DNA of 64,000 nt from Fabrea salina (GCA_022984795.1 JALIHJ010000014.1:186001-250000); one strand, 5' to 3'; shown: positions 1-9,569, counted from the stretch's first letter. Numbers and translations are program-made. The notes: generated by a model not told the origin, from the letters alone.

Positions 1-477
1 CTCTACAATTGTGACTGAGTCTTTGTAGTAACCTATGTTTTTTTTAGTTAAGTACTCTCCTTTGTAGCCCAAACTGTTTACCACTGAACGAAGTATTGAC
101 TCCTGCATAGGGTTTCCTTCAAGTACTTCTATTTGGCTGAACATTCTGTCCCATTTAAGTCTTTTCTGAGGGTCATTGATCTTTTCGACTAACTTTTTAA
201 CAGGAATAATTCCTTCAAAGACCACTTGAGTTCTGGCCACTGGGAACTCCGAGCTGTATTTGCTGCTGGGAATCTGGTAAACTTCTATGTTCTTTTGCTT
301 GAACATCAATTTCCACAGAGAACTAGTTTCTAGTTCTTCAATGTGCCGCAGCTTGTCTTGCAAAGTCTCGTTGTTTACAAACTCTAGGTTTTTTAAGCCC
401 TCCCTGAAAGTTTGGTTTTTATCCTGGGAGTTTTCTGGCTTCTGAGGTGTTTTTTCTCTACTTTCGCAACAACCCAT
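1..477 (-). CDS. START-like lipid-binding domain protein, N-terminal part
   Basis: The gene starts at 477 and leaves the window on the left after 159 codons without a stop. It begins MGCC, which fits N-myristoylation at Gly2 plus cysteine palmitoylation, so a membrane-tethered protein is likely (inference). From about residue 50 the pattern resembles a START domain: a W-K-L-M core, then 'RLKWDRMFSQIEVLEG', the typical 'kWD...f....vle' block, near residue 107. START domains bind lipids or sterols. The start codon is preceded by the A/T-rich context seen at other genes here. The divergent neighbour starts 40 nt away. Which START subfamily it belongs to cannot be decided from half a domain. Confidence 0.65.
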   Translation of the reverse strand, partial: MGCCESREKTPQKPENSQDKNQTFREGLKNLEFVNNETLQDKLRHIEELETSSLWKLMFKQKNIEVYQIPSSKYSSEFPVARTQVVFEGIIPVKKLVEKINDPQKRLKWDRMFSQIEVLEGNPMQESILRSVVNSLGYKGEYLTKKNIGYYKDSVTIVE

Positions 478-517
478 TTTGTCAATTATAAACTTAGTTG
501 TGTAATATTAAATCAAT

Positions 518-997
518 ATGAGATCAACTAGCTTCAGTCCAGATGTCAGAATACTAAGGGAACTTATGCCTCTAGGAAGAGCTAAAAAGGCAGTGCTTCA
601 CACAAGAAACTCGTATAAAAAAGTCCCAGTAATTAAAAAGCCCGATATTAAGTTACCAAAGTTAAAAGAAACCTCTGTACAAGTAAAGATCCCTATAGAA
701 GGCTTAGAAACTAACTATAACGAAAAAAGCCTTAGACCCTACAAAACTGTCAGTCCTATTGACACCCCAAGACACTCCAGCTCCATGTCAAAATTTAAAA
801 AAAACTTGAAAAACACCAATAGCTCTGTTCCCAAATCAATTGATATCAGGTCTAAACTGCTTCCTTCTTTAAACCCTGTAAAAAACATCAAAGTCATCAA
901 ACAGTACAAGAAGTTTGCAACTTTCAACACAAAGCGGAAAACAGTCTTAGTTAACTTTTCGAAAAAGTCTTCAACTAAAAACGATTGCAACAATTAA
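518..997 (+). CDS. hypothetical basic protein, 159 aa
   Basis: I do not recognise this protein. It is 159 residues, rich in Lys, Ser, Thr and Pro, with no membrane segment, coiled coil or cysteine motif. The lysine-rich composition and lack of hydrophobic core suggest an intrinsically disordered, possibly nucleic-acid- or cytoskeleton-associated protein (inference). It is accepted as a gene because it fills the space between the START gene and VPS45 with only 16 nt to the next ATG, and because its start has the usual A/T-only upstream context. Confidence 0.6.
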   Translation: MRSTSFSPDVRILRELMPLGRAKKAVLHTRNSYKKVPVIKKPDIKLPKLKETSVQVKIPIEGLETNYNEKSLRPYKTVSPIDTPRHSSSMSKFKKNLKNTNSSVPKSIDIRSKLLPSLNPVKNIKVIKQYKKFATFNTKRKTVLVNFSKKSSTKNDCNN

Positions 998-1013
998 ATA
1001 ACTAGTAATTATA

Positions 1014-2756
1014 ATGGAAACGAAATTCAGCTGCATTAATATTTTACGCGACTATTTTGACAGAATCTTTTCTGACGTCAAAACTATGAAAGCTTTGTTG
1101 CTGGACGAAGAAACTACTTACATAGTTTCCCTTGTAATCAGCCAATCTGAAATCATGCAAAAGGATGTTTTTTTAGTAGAGCCTATTGAAAAAGCGATTG
1201 TTTCTTCTGCCGAAGAAGAAAAACTTTCCCACCTTTCAGCAGTTTGCATACTGCGGCCTTCCGAAGAAAACTTACTCAAACTCACTAAAGCAGTATCCAA
1301 CCCTAAGTTCGGCTCATACTACCTGTACTTCACCAACAAGGTTCCTCCTAACTACCTCCAGCGCTTGGCAATAGTGGACAAACTCGAAGTTATCAGGCAA
1401 GTGTTTGAAATCTTCTCAGACATTTACTCCATAAACCACGACCTATTTAGTTTAAACATTCCCAGCACTATAGGCCTCACCAAGCCTTTAAACAGGTGGA
1501 AAAATATTGACCACGCAACAATGGACAGAATAGTTTCAGGGCTTTTTGGCATGCTTTTATGCACGCGCAAGTTGCCTATAATTAGGTACCAGCGCTTGTC
1601 AGAGTTGTGTTTGGGGATTGCAGACAGACTCCACCAAGTACTGAGAGAAGACCGCGACTTAATGAACTCATACACAGGGCGTTCTAGTGGCAGGCACAAA
1701 ACCACTATAGACGGAGTGGACCAAACCTCCACTTTGCTAATTATAGACAGAAGAGAAGACCCTGTGACTCCTCTGCTGCACCAGTGGACTTACCAAGGAA
1801 TGCTGCACGAGTTGCTCCACATCGACCAGAACCGCATTCACTTAAAACAACAAACAAAAGAAGAACTAAAAACAATAGCACTCTCCTGCACACAAGACTC
1901 TTTTTACGAAGACAACATGTTCAACAACTTTGGCGATCTTGCCATGAACATCTCGGCTTACGTGCAGGAGTACCAACAGGCCCGCCAAAGGACTTCTAAA
2001 GTTGAAAGTATTGAAGAAATGAAAAGGTTCATTGAAGTTTACCCTGAATTCAGCAGAATGGCAGGCAACGTCAGCAAGCACGTTACCTTGACTTCAGAAC
2101 TCGACAAAGTCATAAAGAACCGTTTAATTTTGTCAGTGAGTGAACTTGAACAAGACATTGCTTGCAGTGAAAACAGAAACGAGCACTACAGGCAACTCAC
2201 AGACCTCATCAGAGACCCCAGGTACGCCAACATTGATAAACTCAAGTTGGTTCTGTTGTACTCTTTAAGGTACGAAAACGACGAAAAAATCTCGCAACTC
2301 AAAACCATGCTGCGTGACAACGGAATCAGAGAGGAGCAAATCAGCCTAGTGGACGCACTCACTGAGTACGCAGGAGCCCAAGTAAGGTCTTGTGACTTGT
2401 TCCACAACAAAAACATACTTTCGAGGGCTAAGTCTAGGTTCACCACCGTACTCAAAAACGTGCCCAATGTCTACACACAGCACGAGTCCTACCTAACTAC
2501 AATAATCGACCAAGCACTTAAAGGCAAACTTAGGGAAAACGAATTCCCTGCAACTGAGTCCTTTAACCCTCGGGAAAAACTAAGCAACTTGTACGTATTC
2601 ATAGTAGGAGGTGCTACTTACGAAGAAGCCAAAGAAGTTGCTCTCATGAATAAAAGGAACTTAGAAACCCAAATCATTCTGGGAGGAACCACTGTCCACA
2701 ACAGCGTGAGTTTCCTTGCTGAAGTTTCGCAGTTAATCATTAATGACAGGTTTTAA
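1014..2756 (+). CDS. VPS45: VPS45, Sec1/Munc18-family SNARE regulator
   Basis: The 580-residue product matches the whole length of VPS45. This SM protein binds Qa-syntaxins of the trans-Golgi/endosome (Tlg2/syntaxin-16 type) and promotes SNARE assembly. Visible family blocks are the N-terminal 'MKALLLDEETTYIVSLVISQ', which matches the VPS45 'MKVLLMDKETTSIVS' start, the 'LLIIDRREDPVTPLLHQWTY' block near residue 240, and the C-terminal 'VFIVGGATYEEA' domain. The length is normal for the family. Sixteen bases separate it from the upstream gene and 28 nt from the next start. Identification as VPS45 rather than VPS33, Sly1 or Munc18 rests on the N-terminus and length. Confidence 0.93.
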   Translation: METKFSCINILRDYFDRIFSDVKTMKALLLDEETTYIVSLVISQSEIMQKDVFLVEPIEKAIVSSAEEEKLSHLSAVCILRPSEENLLKLTKAVSNPKFGSYYLYFTNKVPPNYLQRLAIVDKLEVIRQVFEIFSDIYSINHDLFSLNIPSTIGLTKPLNRWKNIDHATMDRIVSGLFGMLLCTRKLPIIRYQRLSELCLGIADRLHQVLREDRDLMNSYTGRSSGRHKTTIDGVDQTSTLLIIDRREDPVTPLLHQWTYQGMLHELLHIDQNRIHLKQQTKEELKTIALSCTQDSFYEDNMFNNFGDLAMNISAYVQEYQQARQRTSKVESIEEMKRFIEVYPEFSRMAGNVSKHVTLTSELDKVIKNRLILSVSELEQDIACSENRNEHYRQLTDLIRDPRYANIDKLKLVLLYSLRYENDEKISQLKTMLRDNGIREEQISLVDALTEYAGAQVRSCDLFHNKNILSRAKSRFTTVLKNVPNVYTQHESYLTTIIDQALKGKLRENEFPATESFNPREKLSNLYVFIVGGATYEEAKEVALMNKRNLETQIILGGTTVHNSVSFLAEVSQLIINDRF

Positions 2757-2784
2757 CCTGCACTATAAACATTTTTCTAATAAT

Positions 2785-4056
2785 ATGGAAGACTTGAATA
2801 TAGGAGACTTTTTAGAATGTATTTCAGGCTCAAGTTCGACTGGACTGGACGAAAAAGGCTCTAGAAGCCTTTCGCCAATGGAAAGCGACAAGACTTCAGT
2901 TGAGTGGCATAACGAGTATAGTGAGCTGAATCTAGAAATTCCTGACCCCGATTACTTCTGGCTCACTCAGCACGAAACCAACTCCCAAACATGCAAAGCT
3001 GAAGACTCCACCCCTTCTGTGCTTTGTTCTTTGTGCCACAGAAACTTTGTGACTGCACCTGAAGTTCCTAAAAAGAAGCGAAAACGGACAGAACAGCAAT
3101 CCATTCCTTCGACAAACTCACTTTGTGAAGAATGTTTAGCGCTCCCTCCTGACAAGGTCAATACTATCAACGCACCTTTGAAGGCCAAGCGCACAATCAG
3201 AAGACAACAAGCCAAGAACAGGTCCAGCGATACAGTCCAAAAACTCCAGCAAGAACAAGAAAAACTAAAAACAGCTGACTTGCCTGAAGCTGAACGCAAA
3301 CGGCGCCAGCAAATGATCCGCAACAGAATATCTGCCCAACAAAGCAGGGACAGGAAAAAAGCCTACGTAGCACAACTTGAAGAAGAAAACCAAGAAGTCA
3401 AAAACCAAAATGCCGCACTCAAGCACAAACTCAAACAACTTTACGAAGAAAACCTATACTTAAAAAACCAACTAACACAAATCCATTTAGAGTCAAGTGA
3501 AAGAACAATTATGTCCAGAACAGCAAAAGGAGCAAGTCTAGCCTTAGCAACTGTTTTGTCAGTGATGATGTTGGTGAACACCCTCAACACAGAAACCACT
3601 ACCACAACACTTGCCCCGAGACAACTTACTTCACTTGACTTAAGCAACTACAAAAACCCACAAGGAGTAAGTGTACAAGAAACTTGCCAGCAAGCACTAG
3701 AAGAAGCAGGAGTCAGGATAGAAGACTTAGTTCCGGAGTACAAAGAGTACCGAGAAGACACAGCCCTTCAGCTGCGTGAAGAAAGAATAGCTTCTATTTC
3801 ACACACTCCTAGTTTCAGAACTGTTTCGGGAGTAAGTTCTGAACTAAGGGAAGGCATCAAAGAAAGTGGACTCACTACTGTGTTTTGCCCGAACGTTCAG
3901 GCTTACTGGGAAGGTAATTCTGAGTTACAGTACTTGCAAGTACTTATTCCTCAAGAAAGTCTCCCAGCTGTGGCTAAGACTTCCCTTGACCCTACTCAGC
4001 GGTACATGTTGGAACTTATTTGCAAAGTGTCTGATGTTAATATCAAACCTTATTAA
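2785..4056 (+). CDS. membrane-anchored bZIP transcription factor (ATF6/CREB3-like layout)
   Basis: The start is set at 2785 rather than the in-frame ATG at 2743, which lies inside VPS45 and lacks the A/T context. The 423-residue product has an SV40-like nuclear signal 'PKKKRKR' near residue 96. Paired cysteines lie around it (CSLC and LCEEC). A bZIP basic region (N-R-x-S-A-x-x-S-R-x-R-K-K) starts near 173, followed by a leucine zipper to about 235. One hydrophobic segment spans about 250-268, and a C-terminal domain of about 150 residues follows. This order is that of ATF6/CREB3 factors, which sit in the ER and are released by proteolysis. 'RQLT' at 279-282, just past the segment, fits the site-1 protease consensus. 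The regulatory role is inference. Confidence 0.85.
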   Translation: MEDLNIGDFLECISGSSSTGLDEKGSRSLSPMESDKTSVEWHNEYSELNLEIPDPDYFWLTQHETNSQTCKAEDSTPSVLCSLCHRNFVTAPEVPKKKRKRTEQQSIPSTNSLCEECLALPPDKVNTINAPLKAKRTIRRQQAKNRSSDTVQKLQQEQEKLKTADLPEAERKRRQQMIRNRISAQQSRDRKKAYVAQLEEENQEVKNQNAALKHKLKQLYEENLYLKNQLTQIHLESSERTIMSRTAKGASLALATVLSVMMLVNTLNTETTTTTLAPRQLTSLDLSNYKNPQGVSVQETCQQALEEAGVRIEDLVPEYKEYREDTALQLREERIASISHTPSFRTVSGVSSELREGIKESGLTTVFCPNVQAYWEGNSELQYLQVLIPQESLPAVAKTSLDPTQRYMLELICKVSDVNIKPY

Positions 4057-4218
4057 GTTTAATCTTTAAAGAATGTCAATAAATCGCAAGATTTACTTTT
4101 GCTTTGGCATCTCTGTCCCCCATTGACTATTAAGTGGAATGGTCCTAAAGATGCTGGTTTTCCCAAGCACTTGCAAATAAATACCAAAAACTCTTCAAGT
4201 TATTTAAGGGATTACATT

Positions 4219-4815
4219 ATGAAAGAACTTGGATTAGGCAACACCACTCAGCTCCAGATCAGTTGTTCAGAGGACTCAAAGGAACCCACAGCCCAAACTT
4301 CGGCTTACAGAGTTGCGAAGTTAGAAAGGAAGCTGACAGTGCTGAACTTAAGACTCACTCTACTTGCACTTGCAGTAAAGCTGCTAGAAATAACTTTAGG
4401 AGCAGTTATCTGGACCTACGAAACCACTTCGGATCTTATATTCAGGCAGTACTTTTTTGCAAAGTTGCTCACAAATACCTTTCTGATTTACAGATGGATA
4501 AAGCTTTACAGACAAAAAGAACCTAGTCACTTTATGAACCACATCAGTGTGGTTTGCATGTTTTTTTTAGCAGAAGTTTCAATAGTTGTTAATTCTTTTC
4601 CAAAAGGAAGTGAGTTTTCTTTTACCTTTGTGGTTGTTTCGCTGATACTTAATCTTTGTGTTGTGGTTTCAACAACAGTACTTATCCTTCGCTACAGAAA
4701 CTACGCAAGAAAAGCTTTTAAAACTCAAAGTCCAACACCCAGGTGCAAAAAACTCTTAATGGTTTTACCAATAGACGAAGACACCGAAGGTGAGTATATG
4801 CATTTTAAGAATTAG
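4219..4815 (+). CDS. hypothetical four-helix membrane protein, 198 aa
   Basis: The reading frame is open from a TTG at 4099, but the first ATG with normal context is 4219, giving 198 residues. After about 50 polar residues come four hydrophobic stretches, each about 20 residues long: LTLLALAVKLLEITLGAVIW, a KLLTNTFLIYRW region, a VVCMFFLAEVSIVV region and a long C-terminal VVVSLILNLCVVVSTTVLIL. A basic tail follows the last one. No family is recognised. Its stop overlaps the stop of the convergent gene by 4 nt (4812-4815). The 162 nt upstream (4057-4218) contain only very short frames and an AATAAA-like word, so nothing else is called there. Confidence 0.6.
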   Translation: MKELGLGNTTQLQISCSEDSKEPTAQTSAYRVAKLERKLTVLNLRLTLLALAVKLLEITLGAVIWTYETTSDLIFRQYFFAKLLTNTFLIYRWIKLYRQKEPSHFMNHISVVCMFFLAEVSIVVNSFPKGSEFSFTFVVVSLILNLCVVVSTTVLILRYRNYARKAFKTQSPTPRCKKLLMVLPIDEDTEGEYMHFKN

Positions 4816-7800
4816 TTAAGGTTTTCAATAAAAGTAAAGTCACTTTTTTCAGTCTTTTGGGGGTTCCTTTGGGTGTTGATGGCACTCTGAGTTTCTAGAC
4901 CTGGCGAAACATCTTTGACCTCAGGCACCTTTTTAGTTTTGTTGAGTTTCCTCAAAAGGCAAATGTAGATGACCACAAAAACCTGTTCAAACACAAAAGC
5001 CACTACGTAACTTAAGAAAACCAAACAAATTGCAGACAAAATAACCCAGTTCACCCACTTTCCGGAAGTTTCAAGGCTTATTCCCAAGAAAACAAAAATC
5101 ACACAAAACAAAAAATTGGTCAGAATGTGCAAAAGGTTGTAGAGTTCTTTTTGGTAAGGTTTCTTCCAGATAAGCAAACCCATAACTGAACCACAGCAAG
5201 CTAAGTTAAGCCCAATGCAGTGCCAAGTCCTTCCAAAAACCAATACACACAAACACAGATAGAGTCTTTGGAACAGCAGCACTGAAGTGTAGTTTAGGAG
5301 CACCTGATCCCTTTCTTCAATTTTAAATTTTTCGTTTTCAAAGTTTATGTGCAGAGGGTGGTTTTTCCTGATTGGCGAGGAGTAACACCCAGGTTTGTAG
5401 TGTTTTTTCTTGACAATAAACGACCTTTCGAGTTTTTCGTCTTCTTCACTTTGGACGTGCTTTACTTGGTTGTTTTCAAGGTCTATGTTGCACACTACTT
5501 GGGTGTTTTTGGACTTTAGTTTCAGATCTTCAAACAGAACTCCAAACTTATACTTAATTTCTGGGTCTTTCAAGTCAGCTCTTTTTAAAAAGATGTGGAC
5601 TGTAATGGGGGCAGCCACAACTAAGGGCAAAACCACAGAGACTAAAACTATGCTTTCGGTTGAAAACTCAGAGTAGTCCAAAACCTGGATAACTGTGTAC
5701 CCCACCAAAACACTTGAAAACAAATGCAACAAGTAAAAGTAAACTGCAAAGTTAAAAAAGTGGTGAAATACCATGTAGCAGTTTTCAAGTATTCTTTTCC
5801 TTTTAAAAACAAACCCTAACAAGGTAATGATTAGGTGAGCTACTAGGACGCCTCCTAAAACCAACAAAAACCCTATTGAGTTCTTGAAGAAATCAGAAGT
5901 TTCAATAGCTTCGTTGTTCTCTAAAAGAATTCTTTCAGAACCATTACTCACAGACCCAAAACAACTCCAAGCAAACCCTTCTAAAGCACTTTTAAGCTCC
6001 CCTTCTGCTAGTTCTGTCATGAAAAACAAACTTTGGAATCCCCCCACCATACTCAAAACCATTGCACTCATACTGCCCAGCCCGTTCTTAGCACTCAACC
6101 CAAACAACCTAGAAACACTTCCAGTTGCCAAAGAAGTAAGTGCCATTACTGCCGCTGCACTAGAAGATGCTCCCAGAACTGCAAAAGAAATGTCTATTCC
6201 AGACTCACTTTCTGGCTTCTCTACTACTAGCTGGCACAAGTCAGGTTTCCTTTGGGCGTCCAGTAAACTAGAGTTGCTGCAGTTCCACCCTTCTTCAACT
6301 CTGCAGAACTCGTCACACCCATCTCCGTTCAGGTTGTTTCCGTCATCGCACTCTTCGTAGTAACCCTCTACTTCCATTGGAACCCTCAGTCCATCTCCAC
6401 AAATAACTCCATTGCTTTCTTTCAAGCACTCTTTAGAGCACCCGTCTAGGTTCTCTAAGTTTCCATCATCGCACTCCTCATCGGGGGCCAAAACTCCGTC
6501 TCCACAAACGCTTTGGAGTTCTTGAGTTTCTTCAGAAGACTCTTCAGAGGGTTCTTCTTGGGGGCTGGTGTCCACTACACACACACTCTTTGAGTCAGAA
6601 CCCCCGCCTGAGCAAACATACCCCTTTTCAATTTTGCATTCGTAGCACCCATCTCCGGACTCTTGGTTACCGTCGTCACACTCTTCCTTGAAGTCCCACA
6701 TTCTTGAGTTTCCACAGGTGTCCTTTCTTGAAATGTGTACCCAAATGCTTCGAGAAATGCTTTGGTTATGTGCATAAACTATTATCTTAATTGACATATG
6801 CACAATCTCTGTCCCAGGCAGGTCTACAGTGGCACTTAAAAGATTCACTTTTGAAGAATAAGTTACTTGGTAGTCAGTGCTAACTTCAGCAGAACCCAGT
6901 TGGTCCTCAGTTTCAAGTTCTATACCTATATAACTAGTGTTTTCTTCTACCGTGAGTCTGTAGACGGAAACATCGTTGGTGAACTCTGGAGTTTGGGAAA
7001 CCTGCCCAGGAAACTCAATACTCTTCACATCAGTTTGGTAGTTGTAGGCAAAGAACTCTATAGAGTAGTCAAAAGTAAAGTAAATGCTTTCAGAAACTGT
7101 GTGGATTCTTAGGGTGTTGTTGCCTGGGTTGATAGGGTAAACAGTTTTAGGAGACTCGTAGTAGTGCTCTTGGGAGTTGTTGTCATTAAGAGAAAGTTCA
7201 ATAGTTACAAGTTCATTTGCTGCTTCGGCCAAGCACATTATTCCGTACTGCTGTTCACTGAGGTAAACAGACCCTAAAGAAAAGCTAGTAAAAAACTTAA
7301 ACCAGCCACTTCCTTCAAAGTACAACTCTTCAAGCGCAGGGTTGGCTGCAACAGTTAGCTCCCTGGAGCCCAAAGAGTAACCATCGTACTCGTAGAAGTA
7401 ACCTAGTGGCAAGTCAGAACTGTTGGTAGAGTAGTCAATAGTGTTTGCCATGCTTTGGAGAGGGTTTTTGTAGCACCTAACTCTTTCGATCTTTGCTTCT
7501 CCGTCTAAGGCGTAAACATGAATATAGTAAGGTGCACTAGGCTCCACAGACTTATAATAGTCCTGCGTAGTGAATTTCCAGGTGTGCCATCCTTGGTCAA
7601 CGTAAAGTTTTTTGGCTCCACTCAGTGTACGGACTAAGTAGGGAGTTTGGGTTTCTATAGTCCTAATTTCTGCCCAAGAATCTTCAGGAGTCTGGATGTA
7701 AAAGTCAACTTTTCGATTGTGCTTTTCGTCTAGAACAGGAATAAGTGTGTAGTTGTAGTTTTGAGGATGTGCACGCGGCCTCACATTGAACTCCCAAAGC

Positions 7801-8627
7801 TTGAGCTCGGGCTCTTCAAGTTCAACGTCTAATTGGAAGCCAGTAGGCAAGTGGCCGAGAGTTTTTTTATGGAGTCTAAACAGGTAAACTTGGGAGTAGC
7901 CATTGTTTTGCAGAGTCAGTTCCAAAACGTTTTCGAGGTAGTTTTGGAAGAAGTTAGTAATTTCTGTGAGTTCGTCTGAGTTTAGGACTTGGGAAGGGTG
8001 CTCAACCTCAGCAAAGCTTAAGTGCTTCATGTTCAAAGATGCACTAGAGGTAAAAGTAACTTCTAAAGCTGTAGTGTTTAGTGACACCTTGGTAGGGCAG
8101 TCGTACTCCATGACTGAGATTTGGTTGCAAGTTAACTCGCTGCCCTCTGCACTTAAAACAAAGCTGTCTAAAGCACAGTCTCCAGAGTCTTTATAAATAT
8201 GGACTTCGTAGAAGTACTCAAACTCCTGGTTAGCCCAGCCTTGGTAGTAAAGGTTTTTGGAGTAGAAAGACCTAACCTGTAGTTTGTTGAGTCCTAGACT
8301 CAAACTTCCTAGTGTGTCTAAGTTTACAAAACTGGAGTCTTGAAGGCTCTGCCAGGAACCCGAGTTTAGGCGTACTGAAAGCTCTGGAAGTTGTTTTACA
8401 GTTTCTACTTGGAACTCTAAGGTGTCTGAAGCTGAAAGTTGTTCTAGAAAGGTGTAGGGGCCCATGTCCCAGGCTGAAAAAGGAGGGTAAAGGGGGGTGG
8501 TTTTTTCTAACCCGTTGACTTTGAACTCAAAAGTCTTGAGTAAAGCTTCGTAGTTAGGAACATCTCTGAAGTCGACTCTTGCAGAAACTACTGCTAGCAC
8601 TACTAATAAAATCATTATAAGATACAT
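4812..8627 (-). CDS. large secreted/surface protein with DUF4215 Cys-rich repeats and C-terminal multi-pass membrane domain
   Basis: The 1,271-residue product opens with a clear signal peptide (MYLIMILLVVLAVVSA). About 600 residues of beta-rich sequence follow, resembling cadherin-like beta-sandwich repeats. Next come about three DUF4215 repeats, recognisable by the repeated C-G-D/N-G ... E-E-C-D-D-G-N ... D-G-C ... C pattern near residues 640-800. The C-terminal third has several hydrophobic helices, at least seven by eye, and ends in a polar tail. This layout is common in ciliate surface proteins with no assigned biochemical role. Extracellular adhesion or sensing is inference. The gene converges on the four-helix gene with overlapping stop codons and is one uninterrupted frame. 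Confidence 0.8.
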   Translation of the reverse strand: MYLIMILLVVLAVVSARVDFRDVPNYEALLKTFEFKVNGLEKTTPLYPPFSAWDMGPYTFLEQLSASDTLEFQVETVKQLPELSVRLNSGSWQSLQDSSFVNLDTLGSLSLGLNKLQVRSFYSKNLYYQGWANQEFEYFYEVHIYKDSGDCALDSFVLSAEGSELTCNQISVMEYDCPTKVSLNTTALEVTFTSSASLNMKHLSFAEVEHPSQVLNSDELTEITNFFQNYLENVLELTLQNNGYSQVYLFRLHKKTLGHLPTGFQLDVELEEPELKLWEFNVRPRAHPQNYNYTLIPVLDEKHNRKVDFYIQTPEDSWAEIRTIETQTPYLVRTLSGAKKLYVDQGWHTWKFTTQDYYKSVEPSAPYYIHVYALDGEAKIERVRCYKNPLQSMANTIDYSTNSSDLPLGYFYEYDGYSLGSRELTVAANPALEELYFEGSGWFKFFTSFSLGSVYLSEQQYGIMCLAEAANELVTIELSLNDNNSQEHYYESPKTVYPINPGNNTLRIHTVSESIYFTFDYSIEFFAYNYQTDVKSIEFPGQVSQTPEFTNDVSVYRLTVEENTSYIGIELETEDQLGSAEVSTDYQVTYSSKVNLLSATVDLPGTEIVHMSIKIIVYAHNQSISRSIWVHISRKDTCGNSRMWDFKEECDDGNQESGDGCYECKIEKGYVCSGGGSDSKSVCVVDTSPQEEPSEESSEETQELQSVCGDGVLAPDEECDDGNLENLDGCSKECLKESNGVICGDGLRVPMEVEGYYEECDDGNNLNGDGCDEFCRVEEGWNCSNSSLLDAQRKPDLCQLVVEKPESESGIDISFAVLGASSSAAAVMALTSLATGSVSRLFGLSAKNGLGSMSAMVLSMVGGFQSLFFMTELAEGELKSALEGFAWSCFGSVSNGSERILLENNEAIETSDFFKNSIGFLLVLGGVLVAHLIITLLGFVFKRKRILENCYMVFHHFFNFAVYFYLLHLFSSVLVGYTVIQVLDYSEFSTESIVLVSVVLPLVVAAPITVHIFLKRADLKDPEIKYKFGVLFEDLKLKSKNTQVVCNIDLENNQVKHVQSEEDEKLERSFIVKKKHYKPGCYSSPIRKNHPLHINFENEKFKIEERDQVLLNYTSVLLFQRLYLCLCVLVFGRTWHCIGLNLACCGSVMGLLIWKKPYQKELYNLLHILTNFLFCVIFVFLGISLETSGKWVNWVILSAICLVFLSYVVAFVFEQVFVVIYICLLRKLNKTKKVPEVKDVSPGLETQSAINTQRNPQKTEKSDFTFIENLN

Positions 8628-8685
8628 GCTTTAGTAAATCTTAACTTGGTATATCTTTTAAGATTCAAATCTTTAGTGAACTAAT

Positions 8686-9516
8686 ATGGATTGTTTAAGA
8701 AAGAACTGCAAGACTGTTGCTTACAAATGCGAGTGTGAGTCGTTTTATATTTGCAATGATCATATCATAGATCACTTGTCTATTTCCAAGTCTCACAAGA
8801 TCGTTCATATCGATGAGCAGGAGCTAGTTGGGAGCTTTGAAGAAGTTTGTAACCTGATATCTTCTCAGCAAGCAGAGTTACTCAACCAAGCTGACCTTTT
8901 GGTAGAGTACACGGTCAAGAACTCCTTAAATTTAGTTAAAGAACTTGAGGACCTAAAAAGAAAATATTCGGATGTGATTAAGCAGTTGAAGGAAAGTGGG
9001 TTCAAGCAGGAACACTTAGATAGCCTTCGAAGAGGATATAAGGAAGCTGAGAAATCTACTGAAATAAAGCGATACTTCAGAGATCAAATTGCTTCTTTAT
9101 TTGACTCTACTCAAGTGAAAGGAGTCACTGTGCCTTTGAAGTCTGGTTTGGAACAAGGCCGAGATAAGACAATTGGAGAAATAATAGAACAAGCAACTCC
9201 AAGGTTTGAAAAAAGACCAATCGAATCAAGAGAATTGCTAAAAAGCAAACCTAGGAAAACTAATGCCTCCAGTCTTCTTCAAAGATTTAGAGTTCCTGCT
9301 TTAGATTTAACAAGAATTTCTAGGTGCAGAGCCTCACCCAACCAGTCAGCAGCTCCTCCTTCTACTCCAGGTTCTTCTGCTTACAGAGCTCTTGCTTATA
9401 GGTCTACTATTCCTTTGCGCAGGCAATCAGAAACCCCTCCTTCTACTCCTTCTACTCCTTCTACTCCAGGTTCTTCTGCTTACAGAGCTCTTGCCTATAG
9501 GTCTAATCTTTGTTAA
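8686..9516 (+). CDS. B-box-like zinc-binding protein with coiled coil and repeated Ser/Thr/Pro tail
   Basis: The 276-residue product starts with a cysteine/histidine cluster (C3, C7, C-E-C near 15, C23, then H26, H30 and H37) that resembles a B-box zinc finger. A helical, charged region predicted to coil lies at about 45-150. The tail is basic and Ser/Pro-rich. It contains a duplicated segment 'STPGSSAYRALAYRS', the second copy preceded by three PST units. TRIM-like proteins share the B-box plus coiled coil, but there is no RING or other effector domain here. Function is unknown. The gene diverges from the DUF4215 gene with 58 nt between starts. Confidence 0.65.
   Translation: MDCLRKNCKTVAYKCECESFYICNDHIIDHLSISKSHKIVHIDEQELVGSFEEVCNLISSQQAELLNQADLLVEYTVKNSLNLVKELEDLKRKYSDVIKQLKESGFKQEHLDSLRRGYKEAEKSTEIKRYFRDQIASLFDSTQVKGVTVPLKSGLEQGRDKTIGEIIEQATPRFEKRPIESRELLKSKPRKTNASSLLQRFRVPALDLTRISRCRASPNQSAAPPSTPGSSAYRALAYRSTIPLRRQSETPPSTPSTPSTPGSSAYRALAYRSNLC
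9355..9504 (+). repeat. in-frame duplicated segment with 9-bp (CCTTCTACT) expansion
   Basis: Copy 1 (9355-9405, 51 bp) and copy 2 (9436-9504, 69 bp) are nearly identical. They differ by two extra tandem CCTTCTACT units in copy 2 and a single silent-looking change. Both copies are in frame and encode the PST...SSAYRALAYRS motif of the B-box-like protein. The near identity points to a recent duplication. Confidence 0.9.
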
Positions 9517-9569
9517 TGTACAAAAGACTTTCCAACAAGTAAGCAAATAAATAAGATTCAAACCTTTAA

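Noticed and set aside
2743-2784. In-frame ATG at 2743 as start of the bZIP gene.
   Set aside because: It lies inside the VPS45 coding end and adds 14 unconvincing residues; 2785 has the typical TAAT-ATG context.
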